From Hymenolepis diminuta (taxonomy: Eukaryota; Platyhelminthes; Cestoda; Cyclophyllidea; Hymenolepididae): DNA of 64,000 nucleotides. The translations under genes and the position numbers were made by a program. The notes beneath the pieces were generated by a model. The model was given only the letters and a program-made list of their open reading frames with translations, did not search any database and was not told the DNA's origin. Shown piece by piece: positions 1 to 21,533 of this stretch. The stretch is taken from the NCBI GenBank assembly GCA_900708905.1, contig CAADRB010000096.1:168894-232893 (forward strand), written 5' to 3'. Numbering within the stretch: position 1 is the stretch's first letter; each line of letters begins with the position of its first letter.

Positions 1-1550
1 TGATTGGCGTCTCTGTCCAGTGTGCCTTACGGTACTTAAGAAATCAATTACCATAAAAGGCAATAACGACGGGTGGGGGAAATGCACATTGGTTCCTGGT
101 TGTCGTCTTTCGAGGTCGATACTCACTTACATTGTCACTACCACACTTCACAAACCAGTAAATAATTTTGATAGCAGCGGAAAACTTTCGGCTTTTATGA
201 CACGAGTTTAAATACGAGATTATATTCTGCCGGGGATTTAAAATGCCTTTTACTAGCAAGCATCAAAACTTGTGCTGCATTTCTAATTCCCCTGTTTGTT
301 CTCTAATCATATGCTACTTTCCACTTAGTAGACGCGTCTTAGAAGACTACTTCCACTTATCATGTTCTTTCCGTCGCTAAAAATTGATCCAAACGATTTC
401 TGTCTTCGTTTTTTCCTGAACTTAATTCACCCACCAGCTTAACCCCTTCTTTTCTGTCCACTGGATCAATAAAAAGTGATCAGTAATATTGGCACTACAT
501 ATTCAATTTAGACGTAAAGATATGAAACTCTAAACATTACTGTTGCAAAATAGGGGGGTGTCTATCTCTTGAGAGAAGAAATTCTTGAACTCTGTCCATA
601 ATATCTTCAGAACGCCTGAAGAGTTCAGTTCTGTCGTAGGATAATTTCCAAAGCGATGGGTCACCAACTGCACAGATTTTCACGAATGGAGATCTGATTT
701 CCCCTGTTGGTTTTTATTGCATATTTCACAATCCAGCTCAAAATCTAACTAAATGCGAAGTTCCAAATTCATCTAATAGATAGTAAGTGGACAGTTCTTT
801 TGCTATTTCGGTGTTCTTTTTGCTCCACTTCCGAATGCTGTCCATCTAATGATTTATCTGACTTGAACTGACCGTATTTGAGAAGAAATATGAAGGCGTT
901 GTAGGCACAAATTATAGCTTAAACAGAGGTGTTCTCAAAAATTAAAGCAGACAAGGAATGGTGACGGAAGCAATTAAAAATGCGGCTTTGAACCAGTTTG
1001 TCCGTTATTTGCACTAAAAATGTATAACTTTTGATTTTGGGTAAGTGCTAATTAATGATTTGGAGTGCACTGACCAATCACTGCGGAATGACTTCAATCC
1101 GATCGATGATTACAGTGAGCAATGACCTTGAGCAATATCTTCGACTGTCACTTTTCCATCATTTTTGATGGATTAGCAGCATCTCCATAATTTAAGTATG
1201 AATTAATAAGTAAAAATTCCATTAGTAATTTGGCTTCGCAATTGTGACATCCATGAATCCTGATTCCGAAAGTGGGACTTTGAGAATTTGGTCTTCACTC
1301 CGCAAAGTCTTCTTAAAGCAACTTTGAGAAGACTGATTAGTAGACATAAAATTTCCCAATCTTGTGGACCAAATCTCCCCAAGCCCTTCCTTAAATTTGT
1401 TCCTCACTATAATGGCCAAACGCTTGCTTGTCGGATTATTGTAATACATGTCATCTTTATAAATAAATGAGCACGTCACTTTTACTACCCTTCCTAGTTT
1501 GGGAGTTTAACTGTTGAATTCTGAGCTGATTTCATCCATTAAAATTGTAG
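1..1550. other. Non-coding; probably intron of the BK channel gene
   Basis: The first supported exon begins at 1551 inside the channel's first RCK domain, so the transmembrane part of the channel must be encoded upstream of this window. I therefore read this stretch as the 3' part of a long intron. The short open frames here match no family I recognise, and none resembles the expected preceding exon (the S6 to RCK1 segment). Confidence 0.55.
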
Positions 1551-4500
1551 GTAATAGTGCAGTTGATGCAATATCACAACAAGACGTACCTACTAAACAT
1601 TCCGAATTGGGACTGGCGAAGGGGAGACGATGCAATTTGTGTCGCAGAATTGAAGCTGGGCTTCCTAGCGCAGAATTGTCTCGCTCCGGGTTTCTCAACC
1701 CTTCTGGCGAATCTCTTCACTATGCGGACGTATCGGAAGGCGTCGGGAACAGAGGCGAGCGCTGCAGCGTTGGCCGGCGGAATGAACAGCTGCTGGCTGG
1801 ATGACTATATGGAGGGGGCCGGGATGGAGATGTACACAGAGCACTTCTCCCCCGCCTTCGAGAAAATGACATTCGCTGCCGCAGCTGAACTCTGCTTCTC
1901 GCGACTGCGTCTCCTTCTCATCGCCATCCAGTCGTCGAAGGGCGACACGGCTGCTGACAAATCATCCTCCTCCGCTGTCGGAAATCTTGACACTCATGTC
2001 ATCTCCATCAATCCGGATGTAAGACTTCTTTGAAGAAGGGGGTGAGAGGCTTAGAGATTGAATTTAGGTCAAATCAGGTGCCACGACAGTCAGTTTGTCT
2101 CCATGGTTCTTGAGCGACTCCGGAATTTAGTGACAAATTAATTTAAAAATTGGTCACTGTTGGATTAAATTAATAACTTTTATCCGAGAAAAATTGACAA
2201 TTTTTTATGAATAATTCATAAAATTTGCTATTTTGTTAAAATGTGCATCGGCCTATTTATTGGACTTGCCGCAGAGTAACTCAAAAAGGAACTCTGAACC
2301 AGACACTTCATCTCGGAGTACCTTATTTAACCTTTTCATGTAACATTGCATCAACACATAGGATGGTGGTTCATATCCGCGAAGTCAAATAGCCTTGTTA
2401 AGAGTAATTTATTAGGCCTTTCTCACAATGCTACCACCACGAGTGCAGTTTAGACTCGCAAACTTCCTATTTCTCTCTCCCCTCTCTACGATCCTCTAAA
2501 ACACCACTGCCTCTCTCAACTCTCATTTTTTCCGATTTGCGAAAGGTTGTCGGTTCTGTTAACCTTATGTTAATTAGTCGATGTTAAAGGCCGAATCTCA
2601 CGCAGATAGTTTCCTTATCCGCCTCCCTTCACCGCCATAGATTAAGTGCATTCGCGCCATTTGCAAGTGGGGTCCTTTCACACCAGGTCTAGAAAACAAT
2701 CAGCCTTTAATCTTACGGGGCTTAAACTTCATACTTTCAGTAAAACACTGACTAGAAATATTCGATTAAAAAAATTAAATAAATCACTAGAATGAGTGTC
2801 CCTGATGATGCAACTGCGTCAAATTGCTAAATTCAAACTCGAAAAAGAAAAGTGTACTATCGAAGGGGAGTAGAATTTGAAAGTATTCCATTAGTTTTTT
2901 CATCTGACTTTGAAATTTTCTCAATTATGCTTTTAGAATGCAACGAAGATAACAGCGAACACTCTGGGATTCTTCATCGCACAATCAGCGGAGGAGGCCA
3001 AAAGAGCAGCGTGTTTCTGTAACCGTTGTCACGCTAATGTTGAGATGTACCAAGTCAAACCCTGTCCATGTGTGAAGTCTGGCCAATTGAATCGGTCCAA
3101 GTCCCTTTTCAGTCGTCTCTTGGAATCGAGTAGCGTTGCAGAGCCCGTTCTTCCTGCGGCTGCTAGCTCTTCAGCGAATTGTCTCCAACAACACGTCGTC
3201 GGCACATCGAATTCCTCAAGTCATTTCGATCTTGCCTGGCTGGCACGTGGCGGTGGGACAAGTATGGGAAACCATCTGACCTGGCACAGTGGCACCTACC
3301 ATCAACTCTTAGCCGGAACCAGCAATCTCGAAAGTTACAAGAGCCCTGGTGAACAAGCTATCTATCCTCCATGTCAGTTTGATACCACTGGTATGTTCCA
3401 CTGGTGTCCAGAGAGAAACATCAAAACATGTCTTTTGGATGAGGAACAACCGGCTTCGTCGAAGAACTTCAATGACCACATAGTTGTCTGCATATTCGCT
3501 GACTACCGCAGCCCAATAATTGGCTTGAGAAGTTTCATCATGCCTCTAAGAGCCAGTAATCTCCACTTGCACGATCTGAAGACTGTAGTGCTTATTGGAA
3601 ACCTGGATTACATCAAGCGAGAGTGGAAGACAATAGCCAACTTTCCAAAGATTTGGGTACTTCCTGGATCCCCGCTGAGTAAAGCGAATTTGCGATCAGT
3701 AAATGTCAACCTCGCCTCCATGTGTGTCATTCTTTCCTCCAAAAGTGACAATACCATTGAAGATTTGACGCTTGCTGATAAAGAAGCCATTTTATGCTCC
3801 CTTAATGTGAAGGCCATGGACTTTTCAGATATGGATACTCTGAACACCGAAGTCCCAATAATAACACTGCGACACGGTTCTGCACGGCGAGATGAACAAG
3901 CAAATTTATTGAAAAGACTCCCGCGGAATCGGATACAAAATCTCTTGCCGAATAAAAATCCGTCCCAAGGTGCGCCTGCACAACAGGTTTCAGATCCGGA
4001 AGTCCCAGCAGTGTTCTACAGACCTCCAAGATTTGTTTCTCGTACTGGTTCCACTATTCCAATGGCAACAGAACTCGCATTTGATATGAATGTCCAGTTT
4101 CTTGAACAGGAAGAAGAGGAGGAAGGAGGAGAGCTTTTCATGACTCAACCCTTCGCCTGCGGCACCGCTTTTACGATCAGTGTTTTAGATTCTCTAATGA
4201 GCACAGCCTACTTCAATGAATCAGCTCTAACTCTGATTAGATCGCTCGTGACAGGTGGATCTACACCATTATTGGAGAAGATTTTAGCTGAAGGTGCTGG
4301 AATGCGCGGTGGTACTCCCTCTTCCACGAGCCAGGCATGTCGCGAGAGATGTCGTTTAGCCCAGCTGACTCTCACAGGCAGCACTCTGGGAAAATTTGCC
4401 GTTCAAGGCACACCTTTTGAGAAACTCTTTCTTGCCGCCTTGAGAGAGTATGGGATTCTAATCATTGGTATCTATCGGCTACTTCGATGGTGTGAACCTG

Positions 4501-4640
4501 ACAAAGAGACCCCCCTTTCCTATCGGCGTTTTGTGATTACTAATCCTCCTCCCACGTTACCTCTTCATCCCTCTGATTGGATCTTTTGTCTGGTTCCGCA
4601 TCAACACATTTTAGAACCCAGTCAGGTACACAGGATATGA
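1551..4640 (+). CDS. slo-1 (KCNMA1 orthologue): Slo1/BK calcium-activated potassium channel alpha subunit, C-terminal part (2 exons)
   Basis: This encodes the cytosolic gating ring of a large-conductance K+ channel. Exons are 1551-2018 and 2937-4640; the phase-0 intron runs from gtaaga to ttttag. The first exon reads through RCK1 ([18 protein letters not shown], then GAGMEMYTE, then [10 protein letters not shown]). The second starts in RCK2 with [17 protein letters not shown], then CNRCH, matching the CXXCH haem-binding site of BK channels. It continues with [35 protein letters not shown], the calcium-bowl region [34 protein letters not shown] and RFVITNPP. About 723 residues are present; S0-S6 and the pore lie outside. 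The stop at 4638-4640 leaves a shorter tail than vertebrate BK. Oddities: the calcium bowl has Glu where the family has Asp, and most of RCK2 sits in one 1.7-kb exon. Family assignment is certain; Slo1 rather than Slo2/3 rests on the bowl position and the haem motif. Confidence 0.96.
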
Positions 4641-4833
4641 CATCAACAAACATTTATTCTTATTCTCAGCCTCTCCACCTCCTCTCCACCGCTCTCCAAC
4701 ATCCCAAATTATTTTCATCACGATTTCGGTTTTTGAATTTGTGTTGTAAAGTATTTTCGTGTTGTCAGAGTGTGAATATAGCTGTGAGTGGCCACTGTTC
4801 ATGCCGAATTACTCCTACTTTTTACATTTCCAG

Positions 4834-4884
4834 CCAAAAAGAAAAGTCGAAATGGGGTTACTCTTTATTAAAAGTCTTCACTAA
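4834..4884 (+). other. Possible alternative 3' terminal exon of the BK channel
   Basis: The channel's last codons contain CAG followed by gtacac at 4626, a usable donor. A pyrimidine-rich acceptor (ctttttacatttccag) ends at 4833. Joining them keeps phase 0 and swaps the last four residues for a 16-residue basic tail beginning PKRKVE, ending at TAA 4882-4884. The intron would be 208 bp. This is inferred from splice signals only; simple read-through to the stop at 4640 is equally possible. Confidence 0.25.
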
Positions 4885-5396
4885 TAACTTCTTTCGGACT
4901 TTAACAGAAACCAAGATAGCAGAGTGAAGAGATTTGTACCCAAATCCAATCGGGAATAGAGGACCAAGTGGGGAGCAGAGTGTGACAGTCGAGCTGTATG
5001 GAGGTGAAAGCGAAAGAAGCAGGCGATATGCTACGTAGTCAGTGTAACAAACGCCACGAAGACAAATGAATGAAAATAGGGAGGAAGATTAAGATAAGTG
5101 GAAATCAACGATGAATTTGAAGATTTTTGCCAAACGGTTAGCATTTGTCAAAATATTTCCGTTGGATAAATCAGGGAGAGGGACTGTGAACACACAGACG
5201 ACTTGAATTAAGGTCAGTCAATGAATTCGAAATGAATGCAAGTTTAGCAAACAAAGAGGAGGTGATTGCAAAATAGAGAGGTCTCCGTCGATTTGGGCCA
5301 CCAATATTTTGAGATGATTAAGTTGGTGATTTTCCAGATGTCTTGAATATTGAACGTGACCTTAGTGTGAAAAGGCAACAGAAAATATTTTAATAC

Positions 5397-5402
5397 AATA
5401 AA
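5397..5402 (+). promoter_or_regulatory. Candidate poly(A) signal for the BK channel gene
   Basis: An exact AATAAA hexamer lies about 757 nt past the stop at 4640. A nearer variant, ATTAAA, occurs near 4867. The choice between them cannot be made from sequence. Confidence 0.3.
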
Positions 5403-8400
5403 AATTAGATTTCTAAACTTAATGATATCAATTGATTTGCTATAAATTATGTCACTTTAAGTTAACGTAAACTGCTTAGGATCTTGTAGCTATTTAGCCT
5501 TCGGAAGAAGAAATCAAGTAGCGTGGCAAAACCGATCATCATGACTAAATAACCAGTTAAAACTTGATCAATAATCGAGGGGACGGATTACATCGTTTTA
5601 ATTTTGGAATATCAATCAGAAAACTGCTCATTAAGTGAATAATCTAAGATCCGAATTTGAAAATAAAATGATTTAAATCCCCTGATCCGCTCTTTTTAAT
5701 CCCCCTCCTTAATCGTTATTGAATTGCGCTTGCCCGATCTCAGTTTCGCCCTAGCAGTAAACCAAACAATTATTTTTTCGGCATTTTTGTGAGCAATAAC
5801 AAGAGTCATGGTGTCACTTGGGGTCAAATAAAGTGATCTTCGGTGATTGTGTATCAAAACAAATTTTAAAACTGGAGAGATGTATCCTCGTCTATTTCCT
5901 TGCTAATCAGTCAATAAGTGGAGCACAACAAGGACACAAAAACTTGATATTGCAGATTGGAAGCTGCAAAGTCTTGTTGGGATTAGGGTTGAAGAAAAAT
6001 CAACCCTAAACGCAGACAGTACGTTAAAACAATTGTAAAGCTCGAAGTTAGGATAAATTGGTTAACGAAAAATATGCAACACATCAAGTGAACGAAAAAA
6101 CAAGTGCCTAATTTGCCGTCTGTGGTCGTAGCCGATAGGTACCTATGTGCAAAAAGAGATACTTGTAGTAGTAGTTGAATCGGTAGAGAAAATGAAACTT
6201 CTACCAAGAAGTCTGCATTTACTTTGAAGTTGTTGTGGGGAAGTCAGAGCTGCAACTTTAGGAATTTTTTGGATACCGAATGCAGGGTGAAAATTATTTG
6301 TCGTGCACGGGAAGTGTGCTATTGGTTATACGTCATCGATATGTCACTTTCAGGTCACGGCACGATGGATTCAGCCGTAATGTATCAATTAGGTCGTTAT
6401 CTGACCAACCATATTCTGCCACATCCGATTATATAGACCAATAATAGTTTCAAACTTCTCTGGTGAGTCATAATCTGGACGAAACCAATTCCAAGTGTAT
6501 GGACAGTTTCTAAATTCAATTACTAAATGTCTGGTTACTGGGCTAGCCTTATCTGTTTAAATTTCTCCTTCCTCTCTTCATGGGGTCTGAGCACTGGTAG
6601 AAGACCTGGTGACAGGTCCTGACAATACTTTACAATAGAAACGAAAAAGATCGTTATCGTAGTTACAGATAGTTTACTACCAAGCAAGTTCGGTGATATG
6701 AGGGAAGAGACAAGGTGATTCATACTGAATGCATATTAGTTGAAGGTTGGAGTTTGACAATTCACCATTGCCGTCTTGGTATGCTTTAAGTTACACAAGT
6801 CACACACACACTCCAAAAAAAGTGGAATTTTCATTCAATAATGAAGGAGGTAATTTGGAGAACAGAGAGCAGAATTTTCTGTTTTAAAAATATAATTGAT
6901 ATCTTTTCAAATGCAAATGGAGAACGAATATAGGAAGTTAAATGCGGCCAAATACGATTTCCATCGAAGGTAAGAAGTTGAGTGTTAGCAGAAGCGTCAT
7001 TGTTACTGTTGATCTTGATCTCCAACGTAATATTCATGTCAATAGAACTTTGTAATGGACTTGTATTTCAATTAATAATCAAACGATTAGTACTTGAGCT
7101 GACTAGGTAAAATCAGGATGCGAATATGGTTACGATGGAGAAGCAAGAATGCCCTTGACACGGTCTTTCCGATTTCAGTTACGTTTTCTCCCACCAATCT
7201 AAATTCTTCTGTTGTGTTGTTAGGTCCAGTTGATTAGAGAATCAGTGATTCTTATTGTCAATCAGATTCAAAATGGTTGCGAAAAATGTTAATATGAAAT
7301 TAAAACGAAACGTACCACTCCTTTAAAAGCATATAATGATAATGGAGGGCCGAGTTTGGTACCTGATTCAATTTAGACCCTGTCTAATCTTGAAAACTCA
7401 TTTTATTTTACTTCGGAGGACTTGTTTAGTTCGCTGTGTGTCGTAGTTAAAGGTAGCACTTGTTGAAAAAGGAATCAAAAGTTTAGGAGTGTAAAGGAAA
7501 GCAATTTGACTCCTTTGAATTAACGAAATACGGACTAAGGTCATATCAGTGGCGTGGGGAACATAAAAAGTGGCACAGCTGGACAGAAAAGGACAGATGG
7601 AGGGGAGAGGGGAGTAGAGAATACGATTGAATGAACGCGTAACTAAAACGTCACTCATCCAATCTCACTCTGGCGGCGGATGTCATGTAAACACAACCGA
7701 TTAATTTTAGGGAGAACCTCACGCGTGGAAAAGACTTCCTAATTTCTTAGTAAGTTTTCTGGTCTTATGGTAAATGTTGTTATAAAATACATTTACAGGC
7801 ATCTAAATACCACAATTAGTAAAATACTCCAATAAGGGATCAAACATGGGAGACAGAGCAGGAATAGATAATGAAGTTAGCACATGAAGAGTCTCAGTGT
7901 AATTAATCTTTTGAGACATTGCGTTGTGCATTTTTCTGTTAGTAGTATAATTCAGCTTGTAACATCCTGGTGCTTATTTCGTTAACTAGGGTCCTTCTAT
8001 GCTGCTGCGATGCCAAGAGGTCTGATTTCTGCCGGATATCACTAGGCTACAATTGACTTAGCGTCGGAGGAAGGGATAAAAGGGAAGGGAAGTTACTCCA
8101 AGACATTTTGAAATTTTTAAACGAGGCTTTTTTTAGGAAAAAAATAAAAAACGACTGGACTGTTGAAGAGGGAGCTTGCCTTTGGACCAAAACGCAGTTG
8201 CATATTGATTCACCTGTTAAGCTCCTGTGAGATCACAGAGGATTTGATTGTCCTGATTTCCACAGCTTTGATTTTACTCTAATTTATTTAAAAATATTAG
8301 TGCTCTCTTGCGTGAACTCTACTGAGCTTTATGATTTTAAAGTTTCATTTTGATTTCTTCTCCGTTAGACTAACAACTATACTGAAATGATATAATAAGA

Positions 8401-10866
8401 CATTCCAAAGATTCAATGAACTCTAGGCAGCGTGGACACGAATTTTTCTAGTTTTTCTGGGAATAAGTAATGAAATTTAAGTCATGCAACACAAAACATC
8501 AATTAAATGTACACAACACTAATGCGATATGAACTGGAGCCACGTGGAAGATATAAGACAAGTTGATCGTATCACTAGAACAGGTTAGAGTGACCAAGAG
8601 GCAACACCAAATTGGTAATAAAATATCAATTTTAAATCAAATATTACTTCTTAAGACGTCAGTTATATCCAATCAAAGATGTCTCCCGAATGGCAATTAA
8701 TTGATGTGTGAGTTCCTATGAGCACAGCCGGATGGACTGTGTCTGATGAAGCTGCCAAAGTATTAACCTTCTTTATTGGTATCAGCTGACACTACCAAAA
8801 CGGAATTCAAAAGTTGAATGAAGTTATTCAAAGTCTAACCTGAGCTCGCTCTCATATATTAATCGATCAATTCCATTTCAACCTTATCGGACATTTTACT
8901 GTCACCGGAATTCGGATGTTTTCTGTTGGATAAAAACGTAAAATCTATGATTTATACGACATTCCGACAGTTTTTTTATGCTTTCACTCTATTCATTTTA
9001 GATGGTTAGAAGTTAAGTAAGAAGTTAAATTTCTTAATTATAAATATTTAGCTTGGCGCAGTTGTCGTCTACCAAAATTTTCTAATTCGTCCTTCAATAT
9101 CAATACTACGGTGCTACAGATAAGATAGCAACAGTGAACCCTGAATTTGAAAAAAAGGGATCAAGCGGGATGCGAAAGCTAACCATTCTTTAACTGATAT
9201 CCAAAATATGCGCGAATACTGCTCTCCGTGGATGCGCTACCATTATTGGCCATTAATTTGAAAACATCACATTTGAGTGATCGGTACAGAAGCTGAGACA
9301 AAGCGGAGGAAGTCGTTAAGTGAATAGTAGGAGCAGCGACAGCGGCAATTTTACTGAATGCACCGGAAGCACTTAACCTCCAGGAAAGATTACCAATTAT
9401 TTCTTTTTACTAACCTTTGAAAATTACCTCCGATAATTTTTACTTCAACGCATTTTGCGTAATTAGTTGATTGAACAATTTCGATAAAGGAAAAGTGAAG
9501 GCTAAAATGTTCCACTGAGCGAGTCGATGATAGAAGTTTCCCCTTCGTTTTCCTTTTCTGTTAAGGCCATTTTTTAAATAATAATTAGGGGGATGGACAT
9601 CCCAACTCGCTCTTTCTGTAGCCGTTAAGATATGTAACAACTCTTAATGACTCAGGTCAGAGATAGAAGACGAAAATTCTTAAGAGAAGTACTTAGGAAG
9701 TAGGGCTCTCTGCCTTTTACAAAACAAAGGGCAACCGGTAATTAGATATTAAAAATCTCGTTCATCATTGCACTCGTCGATAATGCAAGCGTACTGCTTT
9801 ATTTTCTGTGAACACTTGCATACACGTCTTTAAATGAACGTTATTGACTATTGATACACCAGTCAAATCGAAGACTTACATATCATCTTGATCGAATATG
9901 GATGCATTCTTTCTAGTCCTCCTTGATATCGGACAACTTAATGGGTTAATATTACCTGGGTCAATCTCCAGGTTATTGAATCTGGAATGGCGGAACATGG
10001 GACTACTAACCCTGAAAATATACAGCTCACGGTCATTCCTTGAAGTTCTTGACTATTATTTAATGATGTATTATTTCATCAAATACTTAGAGTTCTTTAA
10101 AGCTTTGCACATGGTAAAATAGAGTATCTATTTGCGATGAATATACACCTGACTAGTTAGCCATTAGAAGTCTCTCTATGAAGTCTAAATATTTCAAAAG
10201 GTTATTGTACATTTTGGAGGGACAATATTGATGAGTGATCATTTTGTTGTTTAATACTTAAAATAGGAAATCCTTTGGAAATTTAATGCGCAATGCTCTA
10301 ACGTATATTAAAAGCAAAATAAAAATAATCTTTTCAAGTTTCATTTCCTCTTTGAAATTCGCAATCGCTTTACAAATGGCATTTTTGATCTTCAGTGAAA
10401 TAGTGATTGTGAGACAAAATTCGTTAAACCAATACGCGATAATATGGAAAAAATTAACTGTAGGCATCAAAATAAAATTACTGATCGTCTGATTTTTTTA
10501 ATAATTTTTAATATATTAGTGTTTTACAAATAGTTATGAACTCATCATCTGTTGGAAATCAAGAAATCTTGCCAATGAGTCCCCTAAATAACAAAAACCA
10601 AAAGAAACTAAAGACTATTTAATTAAAGAGTTTAACAATGGGGACAGTTATATACGCAACAGGTGGTCAACATTTAAACCGGAATACATGGAAAAATGTT
10701 TGGCTTTCAGAAATGTATCATCTTGAAGAAAATAAAAATTTAATAGCAAAATTCTTCATGTTAACGTACAAAATCTTATTATTTTAATGAATCACGAACA
10801 AAATTCGTTCAAATTCATTAATGAAATATTTTACTGTTTCGCTTATGCTGCAGCAACCACCGGCCT

Positions 10867-10872
10867 TATAAA
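10867..10872 (+). promoter_or_regulatory. TATA-like element upstream of the MARK kinase
   Basis: TATAAA in a GC-rich setting (ccggccttataaagcgcg) lies 104 nt before the first in-frame ATG at 10976. A second signal, tttcag at 10941-10946, is a possible 5' UTR or spliced-leader acceptor 30 nt before the ATG. Position and motif are seen; function is inferred. Confidence 0.35.
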
Positions 10873-10975
10873 GCGCGTTTTTTGTATAGAGCTGAGTCTC
10901 CAATTAAAATGTCATTATTGAAACAACCGAGAAGTGTTTGTTTCAGTTCTGTTTAAATCGCTTTGCGACCTACCT

Positions 10976-20143
<9,168 letters not shown>

Positions 20144-21533
20144 TGTGTCTGCTCTCCTCTCCTCCCTCCCCCCCCCTCTCATTTGTGTACAAAATGATTG
20201 AATGCTATTCACCTATTCTACCGGCTCTCTCCCCCGAAATGTGCTGCTGGGGCATCAAATCACTTTCTCTCATTTCCCCTGAGGATATCCGTTTTGATTT
20301 CTACATTGAAAGAAGTTTTTAATTTGCCTATTCTCGTGCGCTCTCTTCTCTTCTCAATCCGTGCGCAGGTGGCCACTTAAACTGGTGATCAAGCTGCATA
20401 GTTTTCTAGTGTCATGCATTAGTCGAAGGTGTCCCTATTCTCTATTGATTTGAGCTCTGTTTCTTAAGAAATTATGGAAAAGTGTCAAGCAGTAACTTAT
20501 ACTGCTAAATACTCGGAGAGCCTATAAAATGATTGGATGTCTTTTTTAATCATTAATTCCAAGCGGAAGTGAAATAGTCGAGGATCGAGTTGTTCTTTTA
20601 ACTTCCTTAGAGACTAAATGGCATTTGGCGCAGCAAAGTTGTCAAAGAATAGTACAAACAGTGAATTGTGACGAGGGGCATTCAAGTGAAATGTGAAGTG
20701 CTTTCGTGATCGATCGTGCACTGTGCAATGGTGCTCTTTGTTGTATGCATTTTCAAGTTAAATCACGTGGCTGACAGATCACTTCGGGTCTTCTAAATGA
20801 AATAACTTTGTGTAGGAAAAAATGAGAGATTGAGCAGTTTTAGGTGAGAATCACGCGATGACATTAAGAAGCTCCACTTATTTGCATACTTCATTATCAA
20901 TTCGTTAAATCGCCTTATGAAATGGAAATCGAAAATAATGCATTCTGTCTCTATAACGCAGAAGACAAACTTGAGATCTGTGCTGCTCTTAGTTCTTTGA
21001 ATTGCCGCCTTTATAATCTGCTTCTGACGTACTTTTGAGCGTTTTTATTGCTGCATCCTCAAAGGTACTTTGAGGTGAAGATAACGAATCGGGTGAATTG
21101 TTATTGGAATTTCGATTGGTGGAGTGCCCTCCTGAGGTGCATTTGAAAGCCTGTTTACTCTTGATTTAATAATTGAATCAACAAGACCTTTGGTAGAAGA
21201 ACTATATCTTCCGAAGTGTATTGATATTTGTATACCAATCGGTGGATTTTGAAGTTGAAAATGATTCATCTTCAGACTCCAATAAGTTGGTTTATGAATA
21301 TCCACTTCTTTTGTTACTTTGCCTCCAAAATTCCGCTTATCGGAGATAACCAGACCAGAATATGACACAATGATCGATTTAACCGGTTCAGGTACTTTTC
21401 ATCAATAATTGGTAAAAGTTTTTTTGTTAATCAAAAAGTTCACTCAATGCTAAGTTAAGCTTTCATATTTTAGCTCAGAACAAGAACTCATTTCTCTGTC
21501 AGATGGCAACTTAAATGGTTAAAGCAAGTCTAT
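20144..21533. other. MARK 3' flank and intergenic DNA up to the inverted repeat
   Basis: It begins with a pyrimidine-rich stretch (20150-20200) that is probably 3' UTR. I saw no exact AATAAA in it. No further gene is recognised before the left repeat arm begins. Confidence 0.5.

Larger units (their letters stand above)
4641..10866. other. Intergenic, no gene recognised
   Basis: Between the BK channel and the MARK kinase. The first few hundred bases are probably 3' UTR. The open frames are short, none shows family motifs, and I see no RNA gene. The composition is AT-rich with simple A/T runs. Confidence 0.6.

Noticed and set aside
4577..4927. 116-codon frame overlapping the end of the BK channel
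   Set aside because: It is in another phase over the conserved channel C-terminus and continues into probable 3' UTR, so it is a shadow frame.
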